Origin: Linyphia triangularis | Lineage: Eukaryota > Arthropoda > Arachnida > Araneae > Linyphiidae | Direction: 5' to 3' | Assembly: GCA_963978545.1 (NCBI GenBank) | Contig: OZ021721.1 | Span: 111,325,366-111,389,365, forward strand | Length of the DNA: 64,000 bases | Shown here: positions 24,571-36,829 of the stretch, one piece after another | How the letters are laid out: every line of letters starts with the position of its first letter | Numbering within the stretch: position 1 is the first letter of the stretch | Program-made: the position numbers and the translations under genes | The notes under the pieces: model-generated | Database searches by the model: none | What the model was told of the DNA's origin: nothing | The model's input: only the letters and a program-made list of their open reading frames with translations

Positions 24571-25865
24571 GTGTTTTTTAGTGAACTAATTTTTGTTTGG
24601 ATGTGATCTACCTTGCGTTTTGTTATATTTATGGTACCCTTAGTGAATTGTAATCTGATTGTTCGAAAATACCGAGACGATGAGTTGTGAGGTTTTTAAA
24701 AATGACTTTTTCTCCGTTTTTCTATAAAGAAATCGTAAAGGCACCAGAGAACTTTAAAAAATATTGACGTCTGCTCTTTAGAATTTTGAACTGTTTGTTT
24801 GTATTTCGTTGATTGGGATCTGTCATAACTACATTTCGTTAGTAATTCTAATGACATCTTCTCATAAAATTAATTGTTTCTATAACTTTCTGCAGATAAT
24901 TAAGTATAAGTGTATTCGCACGATCTAATTGACCCTGCATTATTCAGTCAAAGCATCTTCAACCGTGTTCGCAGAGGAGAAGGGTAAAAATCAATTTTTA
25001 CCAATATATTTTTTTCTTACTTATCTTTTTAAGAATTCAAACTCTTTATAAGTGAACTTACTTTAAATGTATCATTTGATTCTCATTATGAGCTTAATTT
25101 CATTACTATCTTAACTTTCCTTGCAGGCTTTTCAGTGGTAAACAAAAAACTATCTAAAATATTCAGTATATTTAAACTTTTTCATCAAATTAGTTATTTT
25201 ACGATTTTGTATGGTATTATTCAAATAGCATACTTAATTTACATTAAAAATTATCATAAATAGTGATAAATTGGAAGAATAAGTGAAGTTTCTGCGAGTA
25301 CGTCAAAATGACGTCATCTACATCAACGCTTGTAATATCCGCATCCGCAAAAATCCGCAAAATGTTTTTAAGGTTTAAGGAACTAGAATATGTGGTCTTT
25401 AAAATGGTATAAAAATCACTACTAAATAAGACTCAATCGTATAACAAAAACAATCGTGAAAATAAAATATTGTAGAAAAATTAGCTGAGTTTTGTGACTG
25501 AACAAAATTTAATTTGCTCATTAAATTTAGATAAATTTAAATTTTAAGTGGTAAAATCTTTAATTATAGACCTTAAGGAGACACATATATCCTGTTGAAA
25601 TTAAAATTGAAACAAAAAGTTTAAAATTTGGCTTGTTAAAATATTGTGCTTGCATTGGTGATGGAAAAGAGAAATGCACACTTCCTGCAAACGTTAACTT
25701 TCGGTTAATCGATAAGACATTTGGGATCTCAGTTTAAAAAAAATGATACGGGGTAAGGTTCTACATTTAATAAAGTACATATGTGCAAAAATTCAAGTGT
25801 CTAGGAGGAATTTGAAAAATCGACTTTTGGCCAGCTTTTAGAGGCAAATACCCCAGTGTGCGTCG

Positions 25866-26050
25866 TATAGTTCGGCCCTTGAAACCGCAACAGGAGTCGC
25901 AGTTAAATTGTTTACTAGGGAAGTTGGTCTCTATGCTAGACGACCGTCAGTTAGCCTCCCCGTGTGCTCATAAATGTGCTCGTTTACAATGGAGCTTAGA
26001 ACATAGGCAATTGTTGTTGTTGTTTCTTATCCTCCACCTGTCTGACAAAG
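25866..26050 (-). other. 3' flank of the non-LTR fragment with a (CAA)n run
   Basis: Directly right of the Transib target duplication. On the minus strand it contains an (ACA)n-like run near 26011-26026 after the RNase H stop codon, suggesting the 3' UTR of the adjacent retroelement. The plus-strand 72-residue frame here has no family match. Confidence 0.35.
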
Positions 26051-26570
26051 TCAGACAAGATCCAACAAATTGTTGACCCTCAAAAAGTCGATGACAAGAA
26101 GTGGTGTAGCATATAAGTCCTCTTTGGAAAGACCCAAGCAGTCCAGGATATGTTCGGCAGAGGCCTGCTGGGCTTCACATTTGGAGCAGGCAGGGTAGGT
26201 TTTTCTACCCTTAGAGTACAATAGACTCTTCGTGTGTCCACTTGCCAATCTGGAAATTGCCGTACGAGACGCTCTATCACCAATAGATACAAGTGAAGAG
26301 CCCTGTTTCTTGGCTGCATACCAGTGATGAGAGGGAGGGGTCTTCAACTTTTTGGAGAGATGACTTTTGATTTTGGACAGATGCTCCGAGTATGAAAGAG
26401 CTGAAGAGGAAGGTGTTGAGTGACTGCAACCCTCCTTAGCTAAGCGGTCCGCTTGCTCATTTCCAAAGATGTCAACGTGGGATGGTATCCACTGAAAATG
26501 AACGTCGTGGCGCTTTGAAATAAGTTGAAGTTTAAGAAGGATGGAGATGACATAGGCAATGGAGTCACCA
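26051..26570 (-). pseudogene. Non-LTR retrotransposon RNase H domain and C-terminal tail, 5'-truncated
   Basis: Reading leftwards from about 26570, the frame gives the end of an RNase H1 fold: HFQWIPSHVDIFGNEQADRL, where the last Asp is the conserved catalytic residue of this motif. It continues through LSYSEHLSKIKSHLSKKLK to the intact tail at 26347-26051 (RTAISRLASGHTKSLLYSKG, then CSKCEAQQASAEHILDCLG). The tail ends at a stop after NNLLDLV. This HTKSL / C-C-H-C tail is common in jockey-type retroelements of spiders, from memory. Upstream reverse transcriptase is not seen. Confidence 0.8.
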
Positions 26571-26920
26571 ATAATGGAAAAATTTCATATCACTGACGAA
26601 TCCAGATTCAATTTCGGAACTAATTATTGTCGTATCACAACAGTCAGAAGAGAGCATGATACCCGTTTTTACGAAACAAACATCACAGAAAAGTATCGTT
26701 TCGGAGAGCAGGAAGTTATCCAAGTAGTATAGCAGTCTTGGCCATTGTCGGAAACAAGAGTCCTGGAAAATTGGCAAATTTCGGGAAGAAACTCAAACAT
26801 CATTCCAAAATACCCTTTTTTATTTAAAAAAAAAGACACATCAAAAGCATCACAAAACATATTTTTTGCCCTCCTTTCTTTGTCATAAATCAATAAACTA
26901 TCATTTCAAATCTTCCAGTA
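26571..26920. other. Unassigned sequence between RNase H fragment and foldback repeat
   Basis: Two short minus-strand frames (26565-26777, 26669-26893) overlap in different frames and match nothing known to me. Confidence 0.4.
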
Positions 26921-27690
26921 TATTTTATCCAGCATTGGACGAGATAGACCAATATCTGTAACTACGGCTGGTTTACAACGTTCCACATCGGGATTGAGCA
27001 ATGGCCAGCGTTGTTGGAGTATAGTCTGGGCTGGTATCATGTTGGACGGTCTCACATAGCTCCACATTAGGGTGGTTAGAAAAAAAAAATTATGTTTGAA
27101 ACGTATGAGGTGAAAAAAGTTGTTACATATCTTGATAAGAAAAACTGTCGAAAAATTTTGAAAGGCAGTTGTTTGCACTGTGTAGTGAAAGGGTAGTATA
27201 ACACAGGAAAACCCTATTCTATGCTTTTTTAGAACATATATTAATAATTAAAAATACTCAAAAGTAAATGTTTTTGTAAAAACAATGATTTTTCTGTAAA
27301 ATAGGTACTAACGTTATTTCTTACACTTAAAAAAAAAAAAAAATGCTTTTATTCATTTGGTTCACTTTTTTTCTCAAGCTTTCTATCCCAGTGACGCACT
27401 TAGAAGGAAACTTTTGTAGAAAAGTCGGACATTATGGATCTTTAAAAAAAAAGGTGTTGTCCTAATGTCTTTTGGCGTCAGCGCCTCCCACTTTTTGTCT
27501 TGTCTCTCTACACCAGCGTTCCACAGTTCGTGAGTAACAAGGAAACGAGTTGAAATCTGATTTTAGTGGTCTCTAGTAGCCCAGATACGCTGGCCAATTT
27601 CGCCAGACATAGGCTAATCCCGATGTGGAACGTTGTGAATCGGTCGTTGGAAACAACATTAGACAATCTCGTCCAATTCTGGATAAAATA
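26921..27690. mobile_element. Foldback repeat of about 770 bp
   Basis: TATTTTATCCAG at 26921 is mirrored by CTGGATAAAATA ending at 27690. The word ACAACGTTCCACATCGGGAT (about 26975-26994) is mirrored at about 27616-27635, and GGCCAGCG (27003) at about 27589. The arms are 100-140 bp and diverged; the middle (27065-27500) is AT-rich and unmatched. No open frame belongs to it. The family is not identified. Confidence 0.6.
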
Positions 27691-28049
27691 TAGAAGAGGT
27701 TTTGCACAGATTTAAAATTGGGATATTGTATTTATGAGAAATAAAACTATGTGGTGGTTGTGACATGTTTGTTTGTTGAAAAATCGTGTATTTTGGAAAT
27801 ATGCTCTGCCAGAATTAACCAATCTTCTCCTGTTTCCTCCAATACTGCTGGGCTACCTCGGATGGGCCAGTCTTTCTAACAAATGTTCGTTTGTTACTTC
27901 CCAGTCCTATTACAAGCATTCCAATTACTTAATGTCCAATAGGGGAAATAAATTTAAGTGGCAATAAAGTTAAGTTTGGTTGCCTTGAAATGCCTGATTG
28001 TCTTTCTGTGGGAAAGTTCTCGAGATTTCATAACCTTTGAACACCTTAA

Positions 28050-28370
28050 GTGCTAATGCCCCTTAAGGTGCTCTAATCGTCCCCTCCTACGAAATTCCCG
28101 TAGAAATGCGATAAAAGCTATCACGCACAAGAAAGGATGATTTCTTCGAATAACATCTCCAATTTTGCCATTTTGGAGTGGTTTTTTTTTGTTTTTTTTG
28201 TGCCCATGTAAAAATTATTGCCAAAAATATCGCCAAACTGTTTACTTTATTTAAATAAGTGAATTTATGAAAATGTTTAATAACACCCCATATCAAATTT
28301 TAATGCAGTGATCAATATTATAACGCAATTGAAAGTTGTGCAAAGTTCCACACCCCTAGTTATCTCAATG
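28050..28370 (+). repeat. Dispersed repeat, copy 1 (Tc1-associated)
   Basis: CTTAAGGT-----CTAAT-GTCCCC, GAAATTCCC, AAATTATTGCCAAAAA, and TTTTAATGCAGTGA to GAAAGTTGTGC occur in the same order as in 29728-30105. The copy is followed by a Tc1-like C-terminal fragment, so this may be the non-coding leader of that transposon family. Confidence 0.7.
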
Positions 28371-28384
28371 GGTGATAAGGCGAC

Positions 28385-28540
28385 TCCTAACCGAGCAGCC
28401 CTGGTCGACGACTTTCTTTAAAGTGAATACATTGGCATGCTGTGTCCTAATACTTCTCTTGACGTCAATCCGATATAGAACATATGTGGTGCATGCTTGG
28501 GAGACATACTGCAGAGTTTTGACTCACCAGGTTTGAAAAT
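28385..28540 (+). pseudogene. Tc1-like transposase C-terminal fragment
   Basis: The plus strand gives AALVDDFL, then SLDVNPI and, after a one-base shift, IEHMWCMLGRH. This is the end of the Tc1 DDE domain (ordinarily SPDLNPIEH-W--LGRR), including the third catalytic acidic residue in PIE. The frame is broken and the upstream catalytic region is missing. Confidence 0.7.
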
Positions 28541-28559
28541 TTCTGACCACAGAACTAAT

Positions 28560-29727
28560 CAAAATCCATATCAAAGTCATGAAAAATCGTTGTGTAGTAC
28601 GTGTGGAAGTCAATAAATTACTCACAACCTATTAATTTTCTTATTTTCATTGTTAAAATTATTATTTTTCAACGAAACTGAAAATTATTTTGTTTGTCAT
28701 TTTTTTGTTAACTATTATTTAGATAAAAATGTAATTTTCATCATTATTTTGTACAGTTTTGTTCTTTTTCAACATATTTCTACTTGTGTACCAAATTTCA
28801 ATCCATTCTTTTGTATGATTTTTGAAATACTACAAAAACAACGCTTATTCTAAACTTTTGGTTATGAGTGTTACATTAGACATTATAGTTTGAGTTTTTG
28901 AAATTCAGTAAATAGTATAATTATAAGCACAGCTTTATGTATCATAATCAAATAAAAAAATAAAATAATAAACTTGTTATCTCACATTCTTCTCAATAAT
29001 TATGTAAGAATTTGTTTTAAACTTACTTATAAAACATGACAGATGTTCCTTTAAAAATGCAAAGCCGACAACTCTAAGTACTTTATACAGTCATCATTTT
29101 TCTTCTAAGCTAAGTTCACAAGTTCAGCAAAACCATCTGCTCTTTTTTCGAGTGTACATTTGAAATCGTCTGTGATGGATATTTACCCGATATCGAATCA
29201 CTTGATGATAGCCAAAAATAAACTGAACAAAAACAAGTTCTCAATGTTGTTGACACGAAAAGGACTTCATGGACATTTTAATGTTATGTAAATCCTTAAG
29301 TTTTTCTATTAACAAATTAATTTTGAATAACTAGTTACCAAATACTTTTTGAACTGTAATTTCAATCGTTTTTTGGTAACTATGTTGATTTTGTTTTTAA
29401 TGTGCTTTATTTTAATCATATTAATTTTGAAAAAAGAAATTTATTAAAAAAAAAAATTTAAAAAAATACATCAGAAAAAATCTAAATACTAAAGAAATAA
29501 TGACACCTAAGAATACAAATATGTAGTTAAAGAAATTCCCCTTGTGTTTGTCATTTCAATGACTTCACCATCAGATGATCTTGACCACAGTAAGTTTCTG
29601 AAATGCTTTTAACATTGACCACTGAAATGTTGACCACGTAACCGAGCTGTTAGGTTGAAATCCTGAAAAAATCATGTTTTACAGCAATTAATAAAAAACG
29701 GCTCTAATGATATTGATTGAAATCTAT
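28560..29727. other. AT-rich DNA between repeat copies
   Basis: No exon or element boundary is recognised. Confidence 0.4.
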
Positions 29728-30105
29728 GTGCTATTGACTCTTAAGGTATTCTAATAGTCCCCACCTTTGAAATTCCCTTAGCAATGTGATAAAAGCATAA
29801 TAGTTGAAAATTGAGTGTCTTTAGCACAGAGCTCTCTGCCCTTGAGCATCGCCCATCAACGATTGATTTTTCTGTTTCACGCATAAGAAAATACAATGTA
29901 ATGTTTATCGAATAATATCGCCAATTTCGCCATCTTGACTGATTTTTTTTGCCCATGTTAAAATTATTGCCAAAAAAATACTCTAAAATGGCCATTTTTA
30001 TTAAATGAGTGAAAATGTGAAAACGGTAAATAACACCATAAATTTTAATGCAGTGACCAATATTATAGTGTAATTGAAAGTTGTGCGATGTTCCACATCC
30101 AGTTA
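29728..30105 (+). repeat. Dispersed repeat, copy 2 (Tc1-associated)
   Basis: Diverged direct repeat of 28050-28370, with an extra segment near 29800-29880. The minus-strand 123-residue frame across it is a by-product of the repeat and has no family match. Confidence 0.7.
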
Positions 30106-30109
30106 CAGA

Positions 30110-30215
30110 CACTGACCGTCCCAGGAATTACTCTGTACGACTCTATGATCAGTAAGCCCCTGTACAATAGACTGAACCAATATGAACTTGTATGTACCAG
30201 GCAACGTTGGGCCAT
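30110..30215 (+). pseudogene. Possible Tc1-like transposase N-terminal fragment
   Basis: The plus strand reads ISKPLYNRLNQYELVCTRQ after a GITLYDS lead. This resembles the second helix-turn-helix of Tc1 transposases (VS-xTV-NRL---GL-ARRP). It follows repeat copy 2 just as the C-terminal piece follows copy 1. The match is short. Confidence 0.4.
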
Positions 30216-31179
30216 ATATATTTGAGCACGGCAAAGCGGGGAATTCGGCCAGTTTCAATTAAAATGATAAGTTTGCACAATCAATTATAATATTTTTTTA
30301 TATAAATTTGCTTCAATATCCAAGTCGTAAAAATGTAACTTTCTTGTTTAGTGACAAACATCCCCCAAACATATAATTAAATAGTTGTCATATATTATTT
30401 ATGTGGCTGCTTCGTCTAGACACATACAATAGAACAGTTCTCTTTCTAAAGCCTTGCTAATGAAGCCTTAAGTGATATGCGTGATACAATTAATAGACGA
30501 GTGTTTGACCGTTGATTTTTGCAAAACAACAAGTTCCGCTTTTGTTCAGGCTATTTTGGCGCCATTATTGGTTTTCTTTTAGAATGTGGAAGTTATGTTG
30601 GATGCCTTACAAGTGCTTAGAATATAAAATATGCGTTATTTATTCTAATAATAAGAAACTCTAATTATGTGTTATTTCCCAGATAATTGAATGCGATCTT
30701 TGAAAATAATTAACTTGCTTTGAAGTTATTGTTGACTCATTATTCCTGTTTTCTCTACAACTAAATCGAAACAATTTTGTATAAGATAAACAATTTAATA
30801 TAAATGAAATGCTAAGTATAATAGTAATACATACGGAATCAAATTAGCATGTGTATGACGTCTTTCTAAAAGAGTATGATTAGTTTAAACCTTGTTATTT
30901 GTTGAACATTTTTAGACAAAATAACGTGAAAATTACATTTCTGCCAGTATTATGATATGGTTGAATGTATAGGCAATTTTCTGGCACAAGTGCTACATGA
31001 GATCTATGACAAATATCATGAAATCGCGATCCAATGGCGGCCCGTGGTAGAAAATGTTAGCGCAACCGGAAAAATGCGACCTCCCAAGACCCCCCCCCCC
31101 CCAACCACACACACGCGCTTTCCACAATCGTGTAAAACCACACTTGAATTTTTTTTTTAAACTTATTATTTTAAAAATC

Positions 31180-31214
<35 letters not shown>

Positions 31215-34130
31215 ACATAAAAATATATAATTAGTATTAATGTTTAAATGAAAAAATTTTCTGTTTTATTCAGAAATTAATTAATGAATTAACATTTAAC
31301 TCATTATAATTAGCATATTTTTCAACAGTGATTACTCGTGTTTTATGGAGCCACGAAAAGAAATTATGCTTGGAAATTGTTCGTAATATCATTCTTAATG
31401 TTATGAACCTCCATCTAGCTTCTAGAATATATAGTTTTTTTAATAGAATTTTTTTATCATTAAAAGAAGAAAAAATCGCAATTTTTCTAAAACTTTTGCA
31501 TTTTAAAATCTAGCAAAATTCATTTTCTTTTCCAATCAGCTTGTCTGAGGTTCAAAGCATCTATTTGAATTATCAAATCATTTTTCGAAGCGATTACATT
31601 AAACTTCAATTATCACTGTTTATATGAAGTTTAAAAGGCCAAAACACGACTTTTTAAATAATGAGTTCAAAATATTCAAATTTATTTTCAGAACAAAATA
31701 ATATACTTCAAACTAATAAAATAACTCTCTAGCCTTCGGATGATACTATTATCTTGTTAAAATTCCCTCTACAGATTATTTTAAAGCAGAAATTCTCAAG
31801 GGCAGCCGAAGTCGGAAAATCACTGATCTGGGTGCCCCGCAAACCATTACAGTGGACGGAAGGCTCTTGTGGATTCCATTGGTTACCATGGCAGCGTCAC
31901 AGCCGAAACGCGTTTCAGGAACACATGGCTGCCGTTCGGAGGAAGTTCAAGTATTGAGTATTGAGGCAAGAAGTTTGCTGTTTATCGGATTTTTGTACAC
32001 TTACTGTAGAAATTGGATCTTCATTTTAGAAAATTGTAAAATACATAATTTTAAGTTTGAACTTATAAATTTAGATGTAGCCCGGCTGCACTGGCTGTAG
32101 TGCACGAGCCGCCACTGTCACGATCTGTCAAAGCAAGAACGGTATTAGGTGGGTCTTTAAAGGAGCAACTACTCTGCATTTGCGTATAATAAAATTGGAA
32201 TACTTATAAAGTTTTCTCAACTGTATATTTCGCAAAAAAGAGAAAAAAAAAAAAGAAAAAAAAGGAGTCATTCGAACAATGTACTATATCATTCACTTCG
32301 GCACTTCCAATGCATTTGGTATTTCTGTTATATATCTGTATAAAGAGAGCTTGATTCTTGTAATATTTCGACCTGTACTTTTTTTTATTTATTTCAAGTG
32401 TTGATGAAATATTCTAGGCGTTCTATGGAATGCTTACAAACTAAAATTTTTAGCAAAATCTGGAAAACATAATCTGTAAACATCATACTTTATGTCCACA
32501 GAAAATAGTCTCTTAAACCAAGTTCTAAAATGTTATATTAGGAATCAGTTTTTGGAGAGAATATAATTTGATTTTAGCTGGTACAAAGAACCATTCTATA
32601 TAAAAAGAGGGTTTTTATTAAATAACCAACTCGAGACGTAAGAAGTTCTTATAAAGTTACGATAAATGAGAAGAAAAAATTTTCACCTTACCTTCTCCCA
32701 TTTAGAGCCACCTCTGACATTGAGACCTATTTTCCTGGTTGATTGTAGGCAGCAATATAGTCTGCTAAACCCCTAGCACAACTGGATAGTAAATTTTTTT
32801 TATATACTTTTACCCTTGAACTTAGCGGAACTAAACAGCTACTAGAAAATTAAGCTTATATTGATACTGTCTGTCTATCGGAAGATAAGCTCTCGCCAGA
32901 CAGTCCGGATTGTGGCGGTTTGTGGAAACAAAGAGCATTTATTTAGAATAGCGGTGGTGATGCATGCAGGAAATCGGCTTCCAAGAAGGTTACAATGCAG
33001 GTTATGTAGATGTATCTCTTCCCCCGTTGAAAATGAGGTTAGTCTTGTTTCCATGGTAACAGACTCTGTGGTGGGATACAGTACATCTCACATTCATTTA
33101 AAGATAAATTTATATTATTGATAAGAAAACGTAATAAAGTTCTTCATGTGTTATATTACACAAAAAATAGTCGCTATTTAATAACAAATTGTTTCCCGTA
33201 AATGTGTTAAAAATGTTCATAGTAAAGGATATTTAAATTTCGGGATGCATACCTGCATAATGTTACCCTTCTCACCCAACCTCGCCAAGCGGCCGTTGAA
33301 TATAGATGTTGACTAATCTCGCCTTGAGCTGGATACAATAATCTGGAAATTTTAAAGTGTTTCTGCACAGTTTTAATGTTGAAATATTTTATTTATAGGA
33401 AAGGACGGGGGGCGGGAGGGGGGGGGGGACCAAAGTATTTTTTTAACATGTTCATTTTTAAAAAAATCATGGATTGTGAAACGATACACTAGTTCCGACT
33501 ACAACTGGCCAATCATCCAGAACCATTGTTTCCAACATTAGCCAATACAGCTGTGTTACCTAGATTATCTCACCCTCCAACATTCAGTCGACATTCCCCC
33601 TCCAGCATCCTGTGCAGTACATGTGTCTGTGCACTGTGATTTTAATGGTAATATCGTCAAAGGATCCTCCACCCCCTCTTCCATTTCTGGTACTCTTGGC
33701 TTCCCAGTAGCCGTTATTGATGCCACCCAGTACTATATTAAAGAGTCCCACCCCTTGTAACCTCCTTACAACCAGCTCTCTAGTTGGAGAGTGGAGGGAC
33801 ATCTACTTGAAAATGGGGTGGGAGGGAGGGCACGTGCCCTAAATCCCAAGCTTACTGCTCACAGATTCGCTCAGGAACAAGTTGGCGAACAATTTATTAT
33901 AATTATTCATTTAGACATCAGTGTTAAGGGTAGGGAGGGATAGTGAGTTCTTTATTGTCCAAACATCTTGTGGTTTTGATAATTTTATTGAAAAAATTTC
34001 AAAACTTTATGTTTCTACCACCGTGTTCTAAATTTTTTCGCTGTCCGAACTTCTTTCTCAACTCAGAGAAAAAATTACGTTGAGCCATATAAAAAACTAT
34101 CACTTAAGCAATAGACAGTGTGCTCGATTA
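30216..34130. other. Intergenic DNA with poly-C/poly-G/poly-T runs and GC-richer islands
   Basis: No gene is recognised. Simple runs are poly-C at about 31090, poly-T at 31181-31212, an A-rich run near 32240 and poly-G at 33408-33429. GC-richer islands lie at 31800-31960, 32090-32170, 32880-33080 and 33540-33850. The plus-strand frames at 31754-32100 and 32861-33121 match no family. An RFX-type X-box is at 33047-33060. Confidence 0.45.
33047..33060 (+). promoter_or_regulatory. X-box (RFX motif) GTTTCCATGGTAAC
   Basis: The 14-mer fits the RFX palindrome (GTNRCC-like half, AT, RGYAAC-like half), a motif found at ciliary and other gene promoters. A related but imperfect word, GGTTACCATGGCAGC, is in the island near 31881. 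No start codon or gene is tied to either. Confidence 0.3.
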
Positions 34131-34318
34131 CTGATCTCTAACTACAACTTCTGGATAGAACATGTTTGGTTATTGAATTGAAGCTGAAGAAGGCTTAACA
34201 ATCACCATACATATCATTATTAGCAACTCCCCACCCAAAGTAGTTAGAATCACTGATCTCTAACTGTAACTACTGGATAGTGCATGCTTGGTTATTGACG
34301 TGAAGGTGAAGATGACTT

Positions 34319-34560
34319 TGTTCAGTAACTTTCTTCATACAGTCCACTGGATGGCGCTATGCGCAATTGTCTTTTATATATTTTCTTTCTACTTGAATGT
34401 AACCATCAGTAGAGGGTAGCCATGTGAACTTCCTTGCTACCACGTACCTTTCAAGCTGAGATGACGGTTCAAATAAAATGTACCAGAAACCTGTAAGTAA
34501 TTCTTTACTGTCTTGTCATGAGTACCATACGAAACAGAATGAGTTAATTAAGTATAAACA
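34319..34560 (+). repeat. BEL/Pao 5' LTR
   Basis: Begins TGTTCAGTAACTTTCTTC and ends AAGTATAAACA. AATAAA at about 34473 could serve as polyadenylation signal. A CTCF-like word CCACTGGATGGCGC is at 34344-34357. Confidence 0.95.
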
Positions 34561-34565
34561 TTTTT

Positions 34566-34583
34566 TGGTCTCCTCGAAGCCGG
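34566..34583 (+). other. Candidate primer-binding site
   Basis: TGGTCTCCTCGAAGCCGG starts six bases after the 5' LTR. The leading TGG pairs with the CCA end of a tRNA, as expected for a minus-strand primer site. The tRNA species is not identified. Confidence 0.5.
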
Positions 34584-35026
34584 AGTTTCTGTGTTGTGAA
34601 ACTTTCGAATTCTCTTGTGCTTTGTGTAACGTTCAAAATTCTAGTTCTGTTTCGTCGCGAGTTTTGGCTGTGTAATGTTCTTTCCAAACACTTTTCTCTG
34701 GTACATTGTGAAACATTCTTAAGGTATAATTATTTCTGCTTTTTTGAGATTATGAAAACTTCAGTTTTATTTTTATGTGAAACATTCTAAAATTGAAACA
34801 TTCTAACTTAAATTTGAGATCTCCACATTAAGCGATCAGTTGACTATTCGCTCGTGATCCTTAATTTATGGTAAACCTTTGCACTTGATATCTAGTTTTT
34901 TTTTTCTTCTTTTTTTTTTTTCTCTTCTCTCTTACTCTATAGTTTTGATATATTCAAGTGAGTCAGTCATTTGGAGTACTCTTTTCTTGTTTTTTATTTG
35001 AGTGAGTTGCTTCTTTTTGCTGAGTC

Positions 35027-36400
35027 ATGGATCTGAAAATGCTTCTCAATCAGAAGAAGAGCATAAAATCTTCTATTACTCGGTTAAAATCTAAAACAGA
35101 TGGAGATCTATAAACTTTGACTTTGGCGCAATTGGAAGCGAGACGGAATCGTTTCTTAAGTATAAAGGGATTTTCCCATCTTTAATAAGCTCATGTAAAG
35201 ATGATGAAATTGATGCATTTTCAATTGAGAGAGATGATTCTTTGGACATTCTTGAAGAAATGTTGGCGTTAATAGGGGGAAACATACACAACATTTCTGA
35301 AATTGATCGAACACAAAGGGGAACAAGTCCAAAAAACCCTGAATTTGCAGATGTGAAACTTCCTACTTTGACTTTACCGACATTTTCAGGTGTTGTTGAG
35401 GACTGGCTAACTTTTTCGGATCTTTTTCGCGCGGCTGTTTCGGAAAATTAAAATTTGTCAGCTGCTCAAAAATTACAATATTTAAAAGGTGTTTTGAAAG
35501 GGGACGCACAAAAAATTGTTCACTCATTACCTATCACAGATAGTAATTTTCAAATCGCTTGGGACTTGTTAACTGATAGATATTTTAATAAGCGCGAGAT
35601 ACTATCCTCTTTAATGAAAAAATTCATGAGTATGTCACCCTTAAATAATGAGTCTTACATCAAATGCTAAAATTTGTAGATTCTACTAAAGAATTTGTGA
35701 GAACTTTACAGTCACTGGAGTTCAAAGTAGATCAAACTGCGGATACATTTCTTATGTTTTTTGTGTTATTCAAATTGGATCCTAATACAAGGACTTGGTT
35801 CGAGAGAACACTTTCCAATGATGAGGTACCAAAACTGGATGATTTGCTTAAATTTCTTTCAACTCATGCAAGGTCTATTATGACAGGAAATCAAAGTGCA
35901 AAGAGAAACTTTAAAAAAAAAAGGTGACTTTAGTTGCTTCCAACATACAGTCACAGTGTCCTCTCTGTCAAAATTACCATACTTTAGGTAGATGCGAATC
36001 ATTTACAAAATTACCAGTTCAGAAGCGTATGGAATTTGTTAAATCCAATAATGTGTGTTATAACTGTTTGGCTCAATTTCACGGAAGCAGAACTTGTAAG
36101 AGTAAATTTAGATGTCGTACGTGCAAAAAACCTCATCATACTTTACTCCATTTCGAAACATTCAATGCTAGAGACAGGCAGAACACAAGTAGTGCATCAA
36201 ATCTCAGTGAACTTTCAATAAATGCTCCTGTTTTTACACCTATTTCTGCGTCGGGTCAGAATGTTTCTAATGAACTATCTGACAATTCAAGAATGGTGGG
36301 TATTACATCCTGTCTATCAAATGTTGGCCCTGGAGTTCAAATTCTTCTCTGCACAGCCATAATTCGTGTAAGAGATATATGGGGTAATTTTCAAACGTGA
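35027..36400 (+). pseudogene. BEL/Pao gag with DUF1759-like region and zinc knuckles
   Basis: An ATG at 35027 opens MDLKMLLNQKKSIKSS. An in-frame TAA follows at 35111, a frameshift near 35155, a TAA near 35449, a frameshift near 35665 and one at the A-run near 35920. The DUF1759-type block reads KLPTLTLPTFSG with DWLTFSDLFR. The 35924-36400 frame has several Cys/His clusters (CPLCQNYHTLGRC, CYNCLAQFHGSRTC, CRTCKKPHHTLLH), the usual nucleic-acid-binding knuckles. In a live element Gag would package the RNA. Confidence 0.9.
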
Positions 36401-36829
36401 AGGTGTTTACTAGATAGTGGTAGCCAGGCTTCATTGATTACAAATGAGTGCATTGAACAACTTGGTTTGAGTAAACAGAAAGCTAATGTTCGTATTTCTT
36501 GTTTGGGTGCGTCAGACACTCGAACAAATGGGATTTCTCAGATCCAGTTGTTCACTTCTAATTTTCCTTCTCAGTGTTCACGTACAACTTTCGTGTATGT
36601 GGTAAACAAAATTGTGGGCATGCTACCACACCACAATTTAGATTCTTCTTATTCTGAAATCTTTGGGGATCTCACTCTTGCTGATCCAACGTTTTATAAA
36701 AGTAGTGCAATAGATATTCTTCTTGGAGTTGATCTCACACTACCATTACTGAGAGGTCAGACACTGTCAATGGGTGAAGATAGGCCATTCGCAATACGTT
36801 CAGAACTTGGTTGGGTGATAGGTGGATAA
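36401..36829 (+). pseudogene. BEL/Pao aspartic protease domain
   Basis: Directly after a TGA (36398-36400) the same frame continues with LLDSGSQASLIT, which holds the DSG active-site triad of retropepsins, and later ILLGVDLTLPLL and ELGWVIGG, matching the DUF1758 pattern of Pao elements. A TAA closes it at 36827-36829. Both stops are probably secondary mutations within one original Gag-Pol frame. Confidence 0.88.

Noticed and set aside
29741..30112. 123-residue minus-strand frame
   Set aside because: It lies across a dispersed repeat copy, has no recognised domain, and the other copy does not keep the frame.
30957..31160. 67-residue frame ending in a Pro/Thr run
   Set aside because: The Pro run comes from a poly-C tract, and no domain is seen.
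33584..33802. 72-residue Gly-rich minus-strand frame
   Set aside because: Composition-driven frame in a GC-richer island with no family match or splice support.
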